Source of the DNA: CAYRMV01 sp964425255
GTDB lineage: Bacteria > Bacteroidota > Bacteroidia > Flavobacteriales_D > Crocinitomicaceae
Reading direction: 5' to 3'
Length of the DNA: 13,226 bases
Assembly (NCBI GenBank): GCA_964425255.1
Contig: CAYRMV010000094.1
Span: 1 to 13,226, forward strand
Part shown: one piece after another, positions 1 to 6,528 of the stretch
Layout of the letters: each line of letters opens with the position of its first letter
Numbering within the stretch: position 1 is the first letter of the stretch
Position numbers and translations under genes: made by a program
Notes under the pieces: model-generated
Databases searched by the model: none
Seen by the model: the letters and a program-made list of their open reading frames with translations, nothing else
What the model was told of the DNA's origin: nothing

Positions 1-341
1 TTTTCAGTGACATTCGTAAAAAGTACCACCCGGAAATAACTGGTGATAGCTTGTATGCCGAAAAGAGCGAACAATGCGAAAGCAACAGTATTGATATTGG
101 TAAGATCAATGGCTTGAATGGCGTCAGACATACTCGTTGAGCTACCATTTCCGGTACCTAGCAGTTGGCCGAGTAATATAGGGAAAATGAGTCCGATGGA
201 AGTAGAAATTACCAGGAACGCCCAGCCGAGCAAATACTGCCCGCGATAGGGTTTCATGTAGGAAAACAAACGTTGGGCTTTTTTGTAGCTGTCGCGCATG
301 AGTGTTACTTTTTCTTTCTTAGCTTGTTTTGGTCGCAACAT
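1..341 (-). CDS. ABC transporter transmembrane subunit (MsbA-like exporter), 5' part only
   Basis: The first 113 codons of a gene that runs off the left edge, read on the minus strand from ATG 341-339. The protein opens with a basic, Lys/Arg-rich tail, then 'FSYMKPYRGQYLLGWAFLV', then a long hydrophobic segment (about residues 37-55), a polar Gly/Ser stretch, and a second hydrophobic segment (about 85-100) running into 'SYFRVVLFTNVTEK'. This is the usual opening of the six-helix membrane domain of half-size ABC exporters that carry an ATPase domain at the C-terminus, in which family lipids, drugs or peptides are exported. The ATPase is outside the window, so substrate and full architecture cannot be seen. 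A second in-frame ATG (299-297) could be the real start; the upstream ATG is preferred because a -7 promoter element lies 24 bases before it. It is divergent from rpmH. Confidence 0.85.
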   Translation of the reverse strand, partial: MLRPKQAKKEKVTLMRDSYKKAQRLFSYMKPYRGQYLLGWAFLVISTSIGLIFPILLGQLLGTGNGSSTSMSDAIQAIDLTNINTVAFALFALFGIQAITSYFRVVLFTNVTE

Positions 342-364
342 AGATAATGAGTAATTTCGTCCTG

Positions 365-380
365 CAAAAGTACAATGTAC
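365..380 (-). promoter_or_regulatory. Candidate promoter -7 box of the ABC transporter gene, overlapped by a palindrome
   Basis: On the minus strand, 372-365 reads TACTTTTG, an exact match to the Bacteroidota -7 consensus TAnnTTTG, about 24 bases ahead of the ATG at 341. I find no TTTG at the expected -33 spacing. The palindrome GTACA-A-TGTAC (370-380) overlaps the -7 box, so a bound repressor there could block initiation. The promoter call rests on one box and its distance; the operator idea is inference. Confidence 0.45.
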
Positions 381-424
381 GGCAACGATTCGATTACTTT
401 TTTTAGATAATTTTTAAAGAAATA

Positions 425-454
425 TTGAATAATTGGAAAATGTACCTATCTTTG
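425..454 (+). promoter_or_regulatory. rpmH promoter (Bacteroidota type)
   Basis: TTG at 425-427 and TATCTTTG at 447-454 are separated by 19 bases, matching the Bacteroidota housekeeping promoter (-33 TTTG, about 19 bases, -7 TAnnTTTG). Transcription would start near 460, giving a leader of roughly 75 bases before the rpmH ATG at 535. Such a leader is long enough for control, but I see no convincing ribosomal-protein binding structure in it. Confidence 0.7.
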
Positions 455-534
455 CACCCCTGTCTGATGATAGCAACGTTTTGAAAGCGATTTATCAGCG
501 GCTCAATTGAAAACTTGGATTAAAGAAATAGATC

Positions 535-693
535 ATGAAAAGAACGTTTCAACCGTCTGTAAGAAAGAGAAGAAACAAACACGGTTTCCGTAGCCGCATG
601 GCAACTAAAAACGGACGTAAAGTATTGGCTGCACGTCGTCGTAAAGGACGTAAGAAATTGACAGTTTCTGACGAAGGTTTCCACAAGCGTTAA
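535..693 (+). CDS. rpmH: 50S ribosomal protein L34
   Basis: A 52-residue protein starting 'MKRTFQPSVRKRRNKHGFRS' and ending in GFHKR. The opening MKRTFQPS, the 'RKRRNKHGFRSRM' core and 'GRKVLAARRRKGRKKLTVS' are the L34 signature. It is a very basic protein of the large ribosomal subunit. L34 is about 44-47 residues in E. coli and Bacillus; the slightly longer tail here is normal for Bacteroidota. It has its own promoter (425-454) and terminator (721-751) and appears to be transcribed alone. The usual partner rnpA does not follow it; the next gene is a sensor kinase. Recognition is direct from the sequence and secure. Confidence 0.97.
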   Translation: MKRTFQPSVRKRRNKHGFRSRMATKNGRKVLAARRRKGRKKLTVSDEGFHKR

Positions 694-720
694 TTCCGGT
701 AATTTTTACTGAATTCATAG

Positions 721-751
721 AGCCATCTCCTAACCAGGGGGTGGTTTTTTT
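721..751 (+). terminator. Rho-independent terminator after rpmH
   Basis: CCATCTCC (723-730) pairs with GGGGGTGG (737-744) through eight pairs including two G-T wobbles. The loop is TAACCA and seven T residues follow (745-751). It lies 27 bases past the rpmH stop and separates rpmH from the histidine kinase gene at 811. Confidence 0.8.
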
Positions 752-810
752 GTTTAATGCTAACCGAGACCTGTGGCTTTTCATTTTTGATAAATGTTTA
801 TTTTTAAGTC

Positions 811-2625
811 ATGAAACCTATTCATTTTCTTATTCTTTGGTTCTCTTTTTTAACGGTCTTGTCAACTGCACAAAATGATTCGGTTTTGGTTGCTCATTGG
901 TTAGATAGTGCCACATTTCAACCACAACGATCCAACCATTTCCTGCGATTGGTCAACAGAAAGGAAACAAATGCCGACAAAGAGTTACTGTTCGATATTC
1001 TTTCCCTGAAAACAAAGTATTTCATAAAAGTCGGTGATTTTAAGCAGGCTACCATGCAGGTGAGAAAAGGTAAACGTTTGTTTCGGGATGAGTTGGAAGC
1101 GAAAACTGATTTCATTAGTTTGGAAGGAAGTGTTTATGCAATACAACGTGAATTCACTAAAGCCATTACATGCTATAAAAACGCTATTCGAAATTACGAT
1201 CAACTTCAACTTGAATTGAAATCAGCGTATGTTCAAAATAACATAGCTAATGTCTTTTTCAATTTGAATGATTTTGAATCTGCATACAATTATGCTAAAT
1301 CATCATTTAAAGTCGTTTTTGCGCAAAAGGATACCGTCAGATATCCGCAAATTGCTGGAATTCTAGCGATATCGGAAGTGAAGACCAATCGTATGAAATT
1401 GGCAAATTTTCATGCATATGTGGCTGTTTTGGATGGAGGGAAGTATGCTAATCCTGTTGCTAAGATAATTGGCTTATATGCCCTTGGGGATTATTATGCT
1501 GCTCGCAAAGAATATGCACGTGCCAAGCAAATGTATCAGAAAGTAATTTCTCTTTCAAAGCCATTGAATTTAGTGTCTTTTGAAAATTTCGGACATTTGG
1601 GGTTATTGGCTGTTTTTGTTGAAACCCAACAATTTGAATTAGCAATAAAAGAAGGGGAATGGGTGTTGAATTACACCTCGGCGACAAAACAGCATACCAC
1701 AGATTACGCGCTGTATAATAATCTTTCAAAAGCCTACGCTGGTATTGGACAAAACGATAAAGCATATTACTATTTGGCTCAAGCAAACGAAATGTTTCGA
1801 ACCTACAGTAGTAACGAAAATAAAAAAGCCATTCAGGAATTATTGGTGAAATATGAGTCTGAAAAGAAAGCCAAAACCATTGCGAAACAGCAATTGCAAC
1901 TGTCATCTGTTTGGAATGCTTTGCTGCTTCTTTTTGTGGTGTTGCTTGTAGTTGTTCTTTTTATCATTAGAATTCGTCGAAAGAATAAAGCACGATTACA
2001 GATATTGCAATTAGAAAATGAACACCAATTGCTTGAAGCATTTGTAGAAGGTGAACAAAAAGAACGGGAGCGACTTGCGGCAGATATTCATGATGGAATA
2101 GCCAGTAGTTTGACTGGATTGTATCTAAAAGTTCAGCAAAATGAAACGATCAATGATACTCGATTAATCGCTGAGCAGATCCAGCAATTGAGAAACGAAG
2201 TGAGGACCATCTCTAAAAATATCATGCCTTTTAATTTAGAGGAAGAAGGTTGGATTCAATCCTTTCAACGGGTAATTCAGCAAGTGCAATCTGAAACTTT
2301 TCGTGTATTTTTAATACCCAATTTTAGAGAGGAACTATTGAACAGTCAACGAGGAATGATTGTATATCGTATTCTTCAAGAAATGATTCAGAATACCTTA
2401 AAGCATGCTCAAGCCACGGAATGTGAAATTGTAATGGTAGAAGAACAACATGAATTACTGATTCAGTACAGTGATAATGGAATAGGGGTAAACGCGGCTG
2501 ATCTAATGAAAGGCAACGGTTGGCATTCTATGAAAAAACGAATATCGGCTCTAAATGGCACCATTTCGTTACCTCCTAATCCAATGAATGGTTTTAAAAT
2601 TGACATTAAAATTCCTCAAGTGTGA
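811..2625 (+). CDS. Membrane sensor histidine kinase with periplasmic TPR sensor, HisKA_3/NarX type
   Basis: A 604-residue kinase. Residues 1-20 form a signal peptide. Residues ~25-345 are helical with TPR-like repeats (for example ~107-135, 138-168, 222-250, 298-330) and should lie in the periplasm. A single membrane helix spans ~368-387, followed by a coiled coil (388-415). The dimerisation/phosphoacceptor helix has 'ERERLAADIHDGIASSLTG' (418-436) with His427, the HisKA_3 pattern. The ATPase domain shows an N box at 522-534 (Asn528), a G1 box DNGIGVN (555-561) and a G2-like GNGWHSMKKRI (568-578). All catalytic elements are present, so it should be active. It would autophosphorylate His427 and pass phosphate to the regulator encoded next, whose ATG overlaps this stop by one base. 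The signal is unknown; TPRs suggest a protein or peptide ligand. No convincing promoter was found in the 59 bases between the terminator and the start. Confidence 0.93.
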   Translation: MKPIHFLILWFSFLTVLSTAQNDSVLVAHWLDSATFQPQRSNHFLRLVNRKETNADKELLFDILSLKTKYFIKVGDFKQATMQVRKGKRLFRDELEAKTDFISLEGSVYAIQREFTKAITCYKNAIRNYDQLQLELKSAYVQNNIANVFFNLNDFESAYNYAKSSFKVVFAQKDTVRYPQIAGILAISEVKTNRMKLANFHAYVAVLDGGKYANPVAKIIGLYALGDYYAARKEYARAKQMYQKVISLSKPLNLVSFENFGHLGLLAVFVETQQFELAIKEGEWVLNYTSATKQHTTDYALYNNLSKAYAGIGQNDKAYYYLAQANEMFRTYSSNENKKAIQELLVKYESEKKAKTIAKQQLQLSSVWNALLLLFVVLLVVVLFIIRIRRKNKARLQILQLENEHQLLEAFVEGEQKERERLAADIHDGIASSLTGLYLKVQQNETINDTRLIAEQIQQLRNEVRTISKNIMPFNLEEEGWIQSFQRVIQQVQSETFRVFLIPNFREELLNSQRGMIVYRILQEMIQNTLKHAQATECEIVMVEEQHELLIQYSDNGIGVNAADLMKGNGWHSMKKRISALNGTISLPPNPMNGFKIDIKIPQV

Positions 2626-3242
2626 TGGCGAATATTGTAATTGCAGAAGATCATTCTCTCATTGTTGAAGGATTAAGAGGACTTTTTGAAACGAAAGGGT
2701 ATACAGTTTTGCATGCTGCAAATGAAGTGGAATTACTTGCGATATTGCGTTCTACCGAAGTGGGTATTTTAATACAAGACATTCGATTTGGTAGTGTTGA
2801 CGCTAGAAAACTGATTCCTTTGGTGAGGGCAGAATTTAAGGAACTTCCCATTTTAGCGTTATCCAGTCTGGATGATTTTGCATCTATTCAATCTGTTTTA
2901 TCTACGCAAGTGAATGGGTATGTGGTAAAAACCGAACCAACATCTGTTTTACTAGAAGCTGTTCAATCGCTTGAATCTGGGAAAACATTCCTGAGTCCAG
3001 AAGTTCAAAAAGTACTCATGGGTAATGTTCGTACAACGGATGAAATCATTTTATCTGAACGAGAAAAAGCAGTTTTGAATGGGATTTTAAATGAAAAATC
3101 CACGAAAGAAATAGCAGATGTTTTGTTCGTTTCTGAAAAAACAGTGGAGCATTATCGAGGTAGCTTGTTTTCAAAGTTTGATGTAAAAAATGTGTCTGGT
3201 TTGGTGAAAAAAGCCATTTTACTAGGGTTTTACGATGGATAG
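2625..3242 (+). CDS. NarL/FixJ-family response regulator (REC + LuxR-type HTH)
   Basis: A 205-residue regulator. The receiver domain (2-~118) has the acidic pair Glu8-Asp9, phosphoacceptor Asp52 in 'ILIQDIRFG', switch residue Ser80 and conserved Lys102 in 'GYVVKTEP'. The C-terminal LuxR/GerE helix-turn-helix (~142-202) begins LSEREKAVL and carries 'STKEIADVLFVSEKTVEHYR', the recognition-helix signature of this DNA-binding family. The ATG at 2625-2627 overlaps the kinase stop TGA (2623-2625), a classic coupled arrangement. A GTG at 2622 is in frame but the ATG is preferred. Pairing with the HisKA_3 kinase fits the known partnership of that kinase class with NarL-type regulators. Likely targets are the promoter of the secreted-protein gene 96 bases downstream, where an inverted repeat sits, or other loci; this is inference. 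Confidence 0.94.
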   Translation: MANIVIAEDHSLIVEGLRGLFETKGYTVLHAANEVELLAILRSTEVGILIQDIRFGSVDARKLIPLVRAEFKELPILALSSLDDFASIQSVLSTQVNGYVVKTEPTSVLLEAVQSLESGKTFLSPEVQKVLMGNVRTTDEIILSEREKAVLNGILNEKSTKEIADVLFVSEKTVEHYRGSLFSKFDVKNVSGLVKKAILLGFYDG

Positions 3243-3250
3243 GACGCTTT

Positions 3251-3290
3251 TTAGGGAAAACCCTAAGTGCTGTAAGAGGAATTCCCCTAA
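3251..3290. promoter_or_regulatory. Inverted repeat plus extra half-site, candidate operator
   Basis: TTAGGG (3251-3256), AAAA, CCCTAA (3261-3266) is a perfect 6-base inverted repeat. A third copy of the half-site, CCCTAA, lies at 3285-3290. No T-run follows, so it is not a good terminator. If transcription of the next gene uses the GATCTTTG at 3313-3320, the repeat would be near -68 and the extra half-site near -40, positions typical of activator sites. Binding by the adjacent NarL-type regulator is a hypothesis only. Confidence 0.4.
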
Positions 3291-3297
3291 CAATTTT

Positions 3298-3320
3298 GAT
3301 CACTGATCAGCTGATCTTTG
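3298..3320 (+). promoter_or_regulatory. Cluster of three GATC sites, 12-base palindrome and possible -7 box
   Basis: GATC occurs at 3298-3301, 3305-3308 and 3313-3316. The last two form the perfect palindrome GATCAGCTGATC (3305-3316). It runs into GATCTTTG (3313-3320), one base off the TAnnTTTG -7 consensus, 18 bases before the ATG at 3339. The nearest TTTG (3295-3298) is only 14 bases upstream, too close for a standard -33, which would fit an activator-dependent promoter. Confidence 0.35.
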
Positions 3321-3338
3321 CTTCAAAATTGAATTCAC

Positions 3339-4988
3339 ATGATTAAACTGGCTATTTTGTTGATGGTGCTAATGGTCGCTTCAACAAGTTTTACCCAAAA
3401 TTTAATATCAGATCTGCGTCCTGGAATGGATGGAAGTGAACCAGCGCTCGATAATGCTTTTCAACGTGGAAACGATTTGTTTTTTCTTGCTAATCCAGAT
3501 GGTCTGGGGAATAGACTTTACAAAACCAATGGTACTGCTGCTACTACTGTACTACTGGAAGGAAACAGCAATTTAACGGTTTCTATGATTCTGGGAGTTT
3601 TAAACAATGAAGTGTATTACATTGCAGGAAATATTTTTGGTGGCGAACGCTTGAAACTCTACAAAACAAATGGCTCGCCTGGGAGTGGATCATTAGTGGC
3701 AGATTATCACCAAGCGAATGACTTTTTCATTGCTTATCCGATGACCATTACCATGAATAATGTGATGTATTTCATAGGGAATGATGGTCTCTCTGGATTT
3801 GAATTGTGGCGTACAAACGGTACAGAGGCAGGAACCTATTTGGTTAAAGATATCAATCCTGGAATCGAATCAAGTCTTTTATTGACCAATGTGAAGCAGT
3901 ATTTCGCGCAGTTGAATGGTTTCATTTATTTTGGTGCGGCTGAACCTGTTCATGGTGCTGAATTATGGAAGTCAGATGGAACCACTATAGGTACTTCAAT
4001 GGTGGCCAATATCGATACAACGGCACCATCTATTCCGAATATAGGCAGTAATCCAGCATTCTTATGTACGTATAACAATGCCGTTTATTTTTCAGCTTTC
4101 AGAACGGTAGATGGTCGAGAATTGTGGAAAACAGACGGAACTGCAGCTGGAACTGAATTGGTAAAAGATATTGCAGCGGGTGATGGTGCACCGAGTGGTT
4201 TAATTGTTCACAATGGAACACTTTATTTTTCAGCGTATCATCCAAATGATAATTATACTTTGTATAAATCAAATGGAACAACAGCTGGAACCTCTGTTGT
4301 GTTTGCACCTGCGTCTGGAGGGCCAACAACCAATTCAGATGCTACTTTTCACATTTTTAAAGGAAAGTTGTTTTTTGAAGCAACCTCGTCTGACGGATTT
4401 TACCGCATTTGGTATTCCGATGGTTCTACTTCGGGCACATCAAGTTTGCCTAGTTCACCAGATGTGTTTACCGATTATCCTACAAGTATTTTAGCAACTT
4501 CGAATTATTTGTATTTCATTTCAGGTGATGGAAATAGCCCAGGAATTTATCGAGCTACCGATTTACCCAATCAAATGATACGATTAACGGATGTGAATTT
4601 TGAAGCCAATTCGTTTCATCCACTATTTCTTTTAAACGATTGTATTTTGGCCAGAGGAACTGATGGATCAACAGGCGATGAATTGTATGCGGTATGTAAT
4701 CAGATTACGCAACCTGTTGGTTTGGACCTTAAAGAAGAGGTAACATTGGAGTTGTTTCCAAATCCAGCACAAGACAAGGTTCAAATTCGACTTAAAGAAG
4801 ATAATATTGATCTGAAAGAAGTTCATCTCGTTGATTGGAAAGGAGTTGCTGTTTCATGTTCGGTTAAACAAACGGATGAGAAGACTATTGAACTGAGTGA
4901 ATTGAGTCATTTGTCAAGTGGGATGTATATGGTAATGATTGAGTTAGGAGATGGTCTAATTCAGCAGTTGAAATTGGCAATTAAATAA
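3339..4988 (+). CDS. Secreted ELWxxDGT-repeat protein with T9SS C-terminal sorting domain
   Basis: A 549-residue exported protein. Residues 1-20 are a signal peptide. The body repeats the motif ELWxxDGT: LYKTNGT (60), LYKTNGS (107), ELWRTNGT (155), ELWKSDGT (208), ELWKTDGT (261), LYKSNGT (308) and IWYSDGS (357), with degenerate copies near 403 and 448. Most copies are followed by GTxLVKDI and by a strand such as LYFSA. Spacing is 46-53 residues, about one blade of a beta-propeller, so a seven- to nine-bladed propeller is plausible. The end (~468-549) is a type A T9SS sorting domain: 'LELFPNPAQDKVQIRL', a central beta region, 'LSSGMYMVMI', and a basic last strand. The protein should cross the inner membrane by Sec and the outer membrane by T9SS, then be released or anchored on the surface. 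Its ligand or function is unknown. The OmpA-family gene starts 18 bases after its stop. Confidence 0.88.
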   Translation: MIKLAILLMVLMVASTSFTQNLISDLRPGMDGSEPALDNAFQRGNDLFFLANPDGLGNRLYKTNGTAATTVLLEGNSNLTVSMILGVLNNEVYYIAGNIFGGERLKLYKTNGSPGSGSLVADYHQANDFFIAYPMTITMNNVMYFIGNDGLSGFELWRTNGTEAGTYLVKDINPGIESSLLLTNVKQYFAQLNGFIYFGAAEPVHGAELWKSDGTTIGTSMVANIDTTAPSIPNIGSNPAFLCTYNNAVYFSAFRTVDGRELWKTDGTAAGTELVKDIAAGDGAPSGLIVHNGTLYFSAYHPNDNYTLYKSNGTTAGTSVVFAPASGGPTTNSDATFHIFKGKLFFEATSSDGFYRIWYSDGSTSGTSSLPSSPDVFTDYPTSILATSNYLYFISGDGNSPGIYRATDLPNQMIRLTDVNFEANSFHPLFLLNDCILARGTDGSTGDELYAVCNQITQPVGLDLKEEVTLELFPNPAQDKVQIRLKEDNIDLKEVHLVDWKGVAVSCSVKQTDEKTIELSELSHLSSGMYMVMIELGDGLIQQLKLAIK

Positions 4989-5005
4989 CTTTAAACAAAG
5001 CAAGA

Positions 5006-6331
5006 ATGAAAAAAACGTTTTTAATGGTTTTCGGTTGTTTATTGACCGGAATGAGTGTTGCTCAAGAAACGATCTTAGAACGTCAAGCGCGACTTACGAA
5101 AGAGAAAATTGAACAACGTACAGAAAATCGTATTGATAAAGGAGTAGATAAAACCCTTGACAAAACTGAAGAAAAAATAGATAAAGTAGGTAAAAAAGAA
5201 AAGAACTCAAAAACGGAAGAACAGGAGGTGTTGAAGGAAAATACTGAAGAAAACATTGCTGCCCCAAGTAATGAAATACAAAACACCCAGACTGAATCTA
5301 CCGAGGCTTCCACTTCAGGTAAAAAATGGACAGTAAATTCTAAATTCGACTTTGTTCCTGGAGAAAAAGTTTTAGTAATAGAGGATTTTTCAACAACAGA
5401 GATTGGTGAGTTTCCAGTTCAATTCAATACCAATGCTTCGGGAGAAGTGGTTCGTATAGACGGTGAACCAAACAACTATTTGAAATTGGCCAATCAAGGA
5501 ATTTATGTCCTCGATGGCTTAGATAATGTACCAGAAAATTTTACCTTAGAATTTGACGTGATGGCTTCTGAAAATTATTCAGAGAACATGTCTGGGCTGA
5601 AATTGTATTTGGTCAAACAATTAGACAATGTCCTTACTTTTGATCAGCATTTCAATTCTTCAACTCAGGTGGGTATAGACATTCACCCGACCTTAGAAAA
5701 CGGTTTTGCCTCCATTTGGGCGATGGATCAAAATGATACAGAGTTTTTGAGAAATGAGTCTAAAATGAATCCACCCAAAAACATGAAATATCATGTTTCT
5801 ATTTGGCGACAAAATACGCGATATCGTGTTTACGTGGATGAAGAAAAGGTGTTTGATGTGCCAAGAGCGGCTTTTAAAGATGTCAACTACCAATTATTGT
5901 TCGCAAATTATTCGTTTGAAGGTGAATTGTACTTGGGAAATATCCGTTATGCAGTTGGAGCTCCCGATACACGAAATAAATTGATTTCTGATGGTAAATT
6001 GGTGTCAAGAGGAATTTTGTTCGACGTCAATTCGGATAATATTAAAACTGAATCATATGGAGCATTAAAAGAAATTGCCACTGTTTTGATAGAGAATCCA
6101 AATGTTCAAGTTAAAATAGTTGGTCATACGGATGCTGATGGTGATGAAAAGGCCAATTTAGAACTATCTAAAAAACGTGCAGAGGCGGTAAAACGTACTT
6201 TGGTGAATGATTTTAAAATTGATGGCTCTCGATTACAAACGGATGGAAAAGGAGAAGCTGAACCAACAGATCCAAATACAACGGCTGTGGGAAAAGCAAA
6301 TAATCGAAGAGTTGAATTCATAAAATTATAG
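5006..6331 (+). CDS. OmpA-family protein with charged helical N-terminus and ConA/LamG-like middle domain
   Basis: A 441-residue envelope protein. A signal peptide (1-~19, ending SVAQ) is followed by a Lys/Glu-rich helical stretch (22-85) with repeated D/E-K-x-x-x-K patterns that looks like a coiled coil, then a low-complexity Thr/Ser linker (86-105). Residues ~113-315 resemble the concanavalin-like domain common in Bacteroidota OmpA proteins ('KFDFVPGEKVLVIEDFS', 'FTLEFDVMAS', 'RYRVYVDEEKVFDV'). The OmpA domain (~335-441) has 'VGHTDADGDEKANLELSKKRAEAV' split over 372-395, with Asp376 and Arg391 at the spacing of the peptidoglycan-binding Asp/Arg pair of E. coli OmpA, and ends NNRRVEF. It therefore probably tethers the outer envelope to peptidoglycan. 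No transmembrane barrel is evident. It lies 17 bases after the secreted repeat protein, likely one operon, and is followed by a strong terminator. Confidence 0.9.
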   Translation: MKKTFLMVFGCLLTGMSVAQETILERQARLTKEKIEQRTENRIDKGVDKTLDKTEEKIDKVGKKEKNSKTEEQEVLKENTEENIAAPSNEIQNTQTESTEASTSGKKWTVNSKFDFVPGEKVLVIEDFSTTEIGEFPVQFNTNASGEVVRIDGEPNNYLKLANQGIYVLDGLDNVPENFTLEFDVMASENYSENMSGLKLYLVKQLDNVLTFDQHFNSSTQVGIDIHPTLENGFASIWAMDQNDTEFLRNESKMNPPKNMKYHVSIWRQNTRYRVYVDEEKVFDVPRAAFKDVNYQLLFANYSFEGELYLGNIRYAVGAPDTRNKLISDGKLVSRGILFDVNSDNIKTESYGALKEIATVLIENPNVQVKIVGHTDADGDEKANLELSKKRAEAVKRTLVNDFKIDGSRLQTDGKGEAEPTDPNTTAVGKANNRRVEFIKL

Positions 6332-6365
6332 GATAAACCACAACCATAAACGAATACAACCATTC

Positions 6366-6379
6366 ATGAGTTGACTCAT
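6366..6379. repeat. Short inverted repeat ATGAGT-TG-ACTCAT
   Basis: A perfect 6-base inverted repeat around TG, located between the OmpA gene stop and the terminator. The eight-base direct repeat ACAACCAT occurs just before it at 6340-6347 and 6356-6363. No role is evident; with a two-base loop it is a poor RNA hairpin, so a protein site or chance are the options. Confidence 0.3.
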
Positions 6380-6396
6380 AGCAAAAACCGGTGAAG

Positions 6397-6434
6397 AAAG
6401 GGAGAACATTCAATTGGGTGTTCTCTTTTTTTTT
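6397..6434 (+). terminator. Rho-independent terminator after the OmpA-family gene
   Basis: GAGAACA (6402-6408) pairs perfectly with TGTTCTC (6419-6425) around a ten-base loop. The stem extends outward through two G-T wobbles and A-T pairs into a run of nine T residues (6426-6434). It ends the secreted-protein/OmpA unit and insulates it from the threonine aldolase gene at 6529. Confidence 0.9.
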
Positions 6435-6457
6435 GGGATGATTTGAAGATTAGCTAC

Positions 6458-6475
6458 TAATTATCACGGTAATTA
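6458..6475. promoter_or_regulatory. Paired TAATTA elements upstream of the aldolase operon
   Basis: TAATTA at 6458-6463 and 6470-6475, each self-complementary, flank TCACGG in the promoter region of the gene at 6529. The spacing of 12 bases centre to centre is near one helical turn. This could be an operator, but AT-rich intergenic DNA gives such patterns by chance. I find no well-spaced -33/-7 pair between 6435 and 6528, although a promoter must lie there because of the upstream terminator. Confidence 0.25.
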
Positions 6476-6528
6476 TTTCTTCATCAATTTACCAGTCATA
6501 TTTCCAATCAACTCCCTATTTTTACGCT

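Noticed and set aside
799..806. TATTTTTA as the -7 box of the histidine kinase gene, and the similar TATTTTTA at 6517-6524 ahead of the aldolase gene
   Set aside because: Both lack the final G, have no -33 TTTG at proper spacing and lie only about five bases before the start codon.
1460..1906. 148-codon open frame on the minus strand inside the kinase gene
   Set aside because: It is antisense to a well-supported gene, has no recognisable motif and appears to be a frame shadow. The same holds for the other antisense and out-of-frame open frames over the aldolase, lipoprotein and dehydratase genes.
3251..3266. Hairpin after the regulator gene as a terminator
   Set aside because: The stem is only six pairs and no T-run follows the 3' arm, so I list it as a possible operator instead.
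6340..6363. Direct repeat ACAACCAT as an attachment site or block boundary
   Set aside because: Eight bases repeated once at close range, with no counterpart seen near 700-810, is not evidence of integration.
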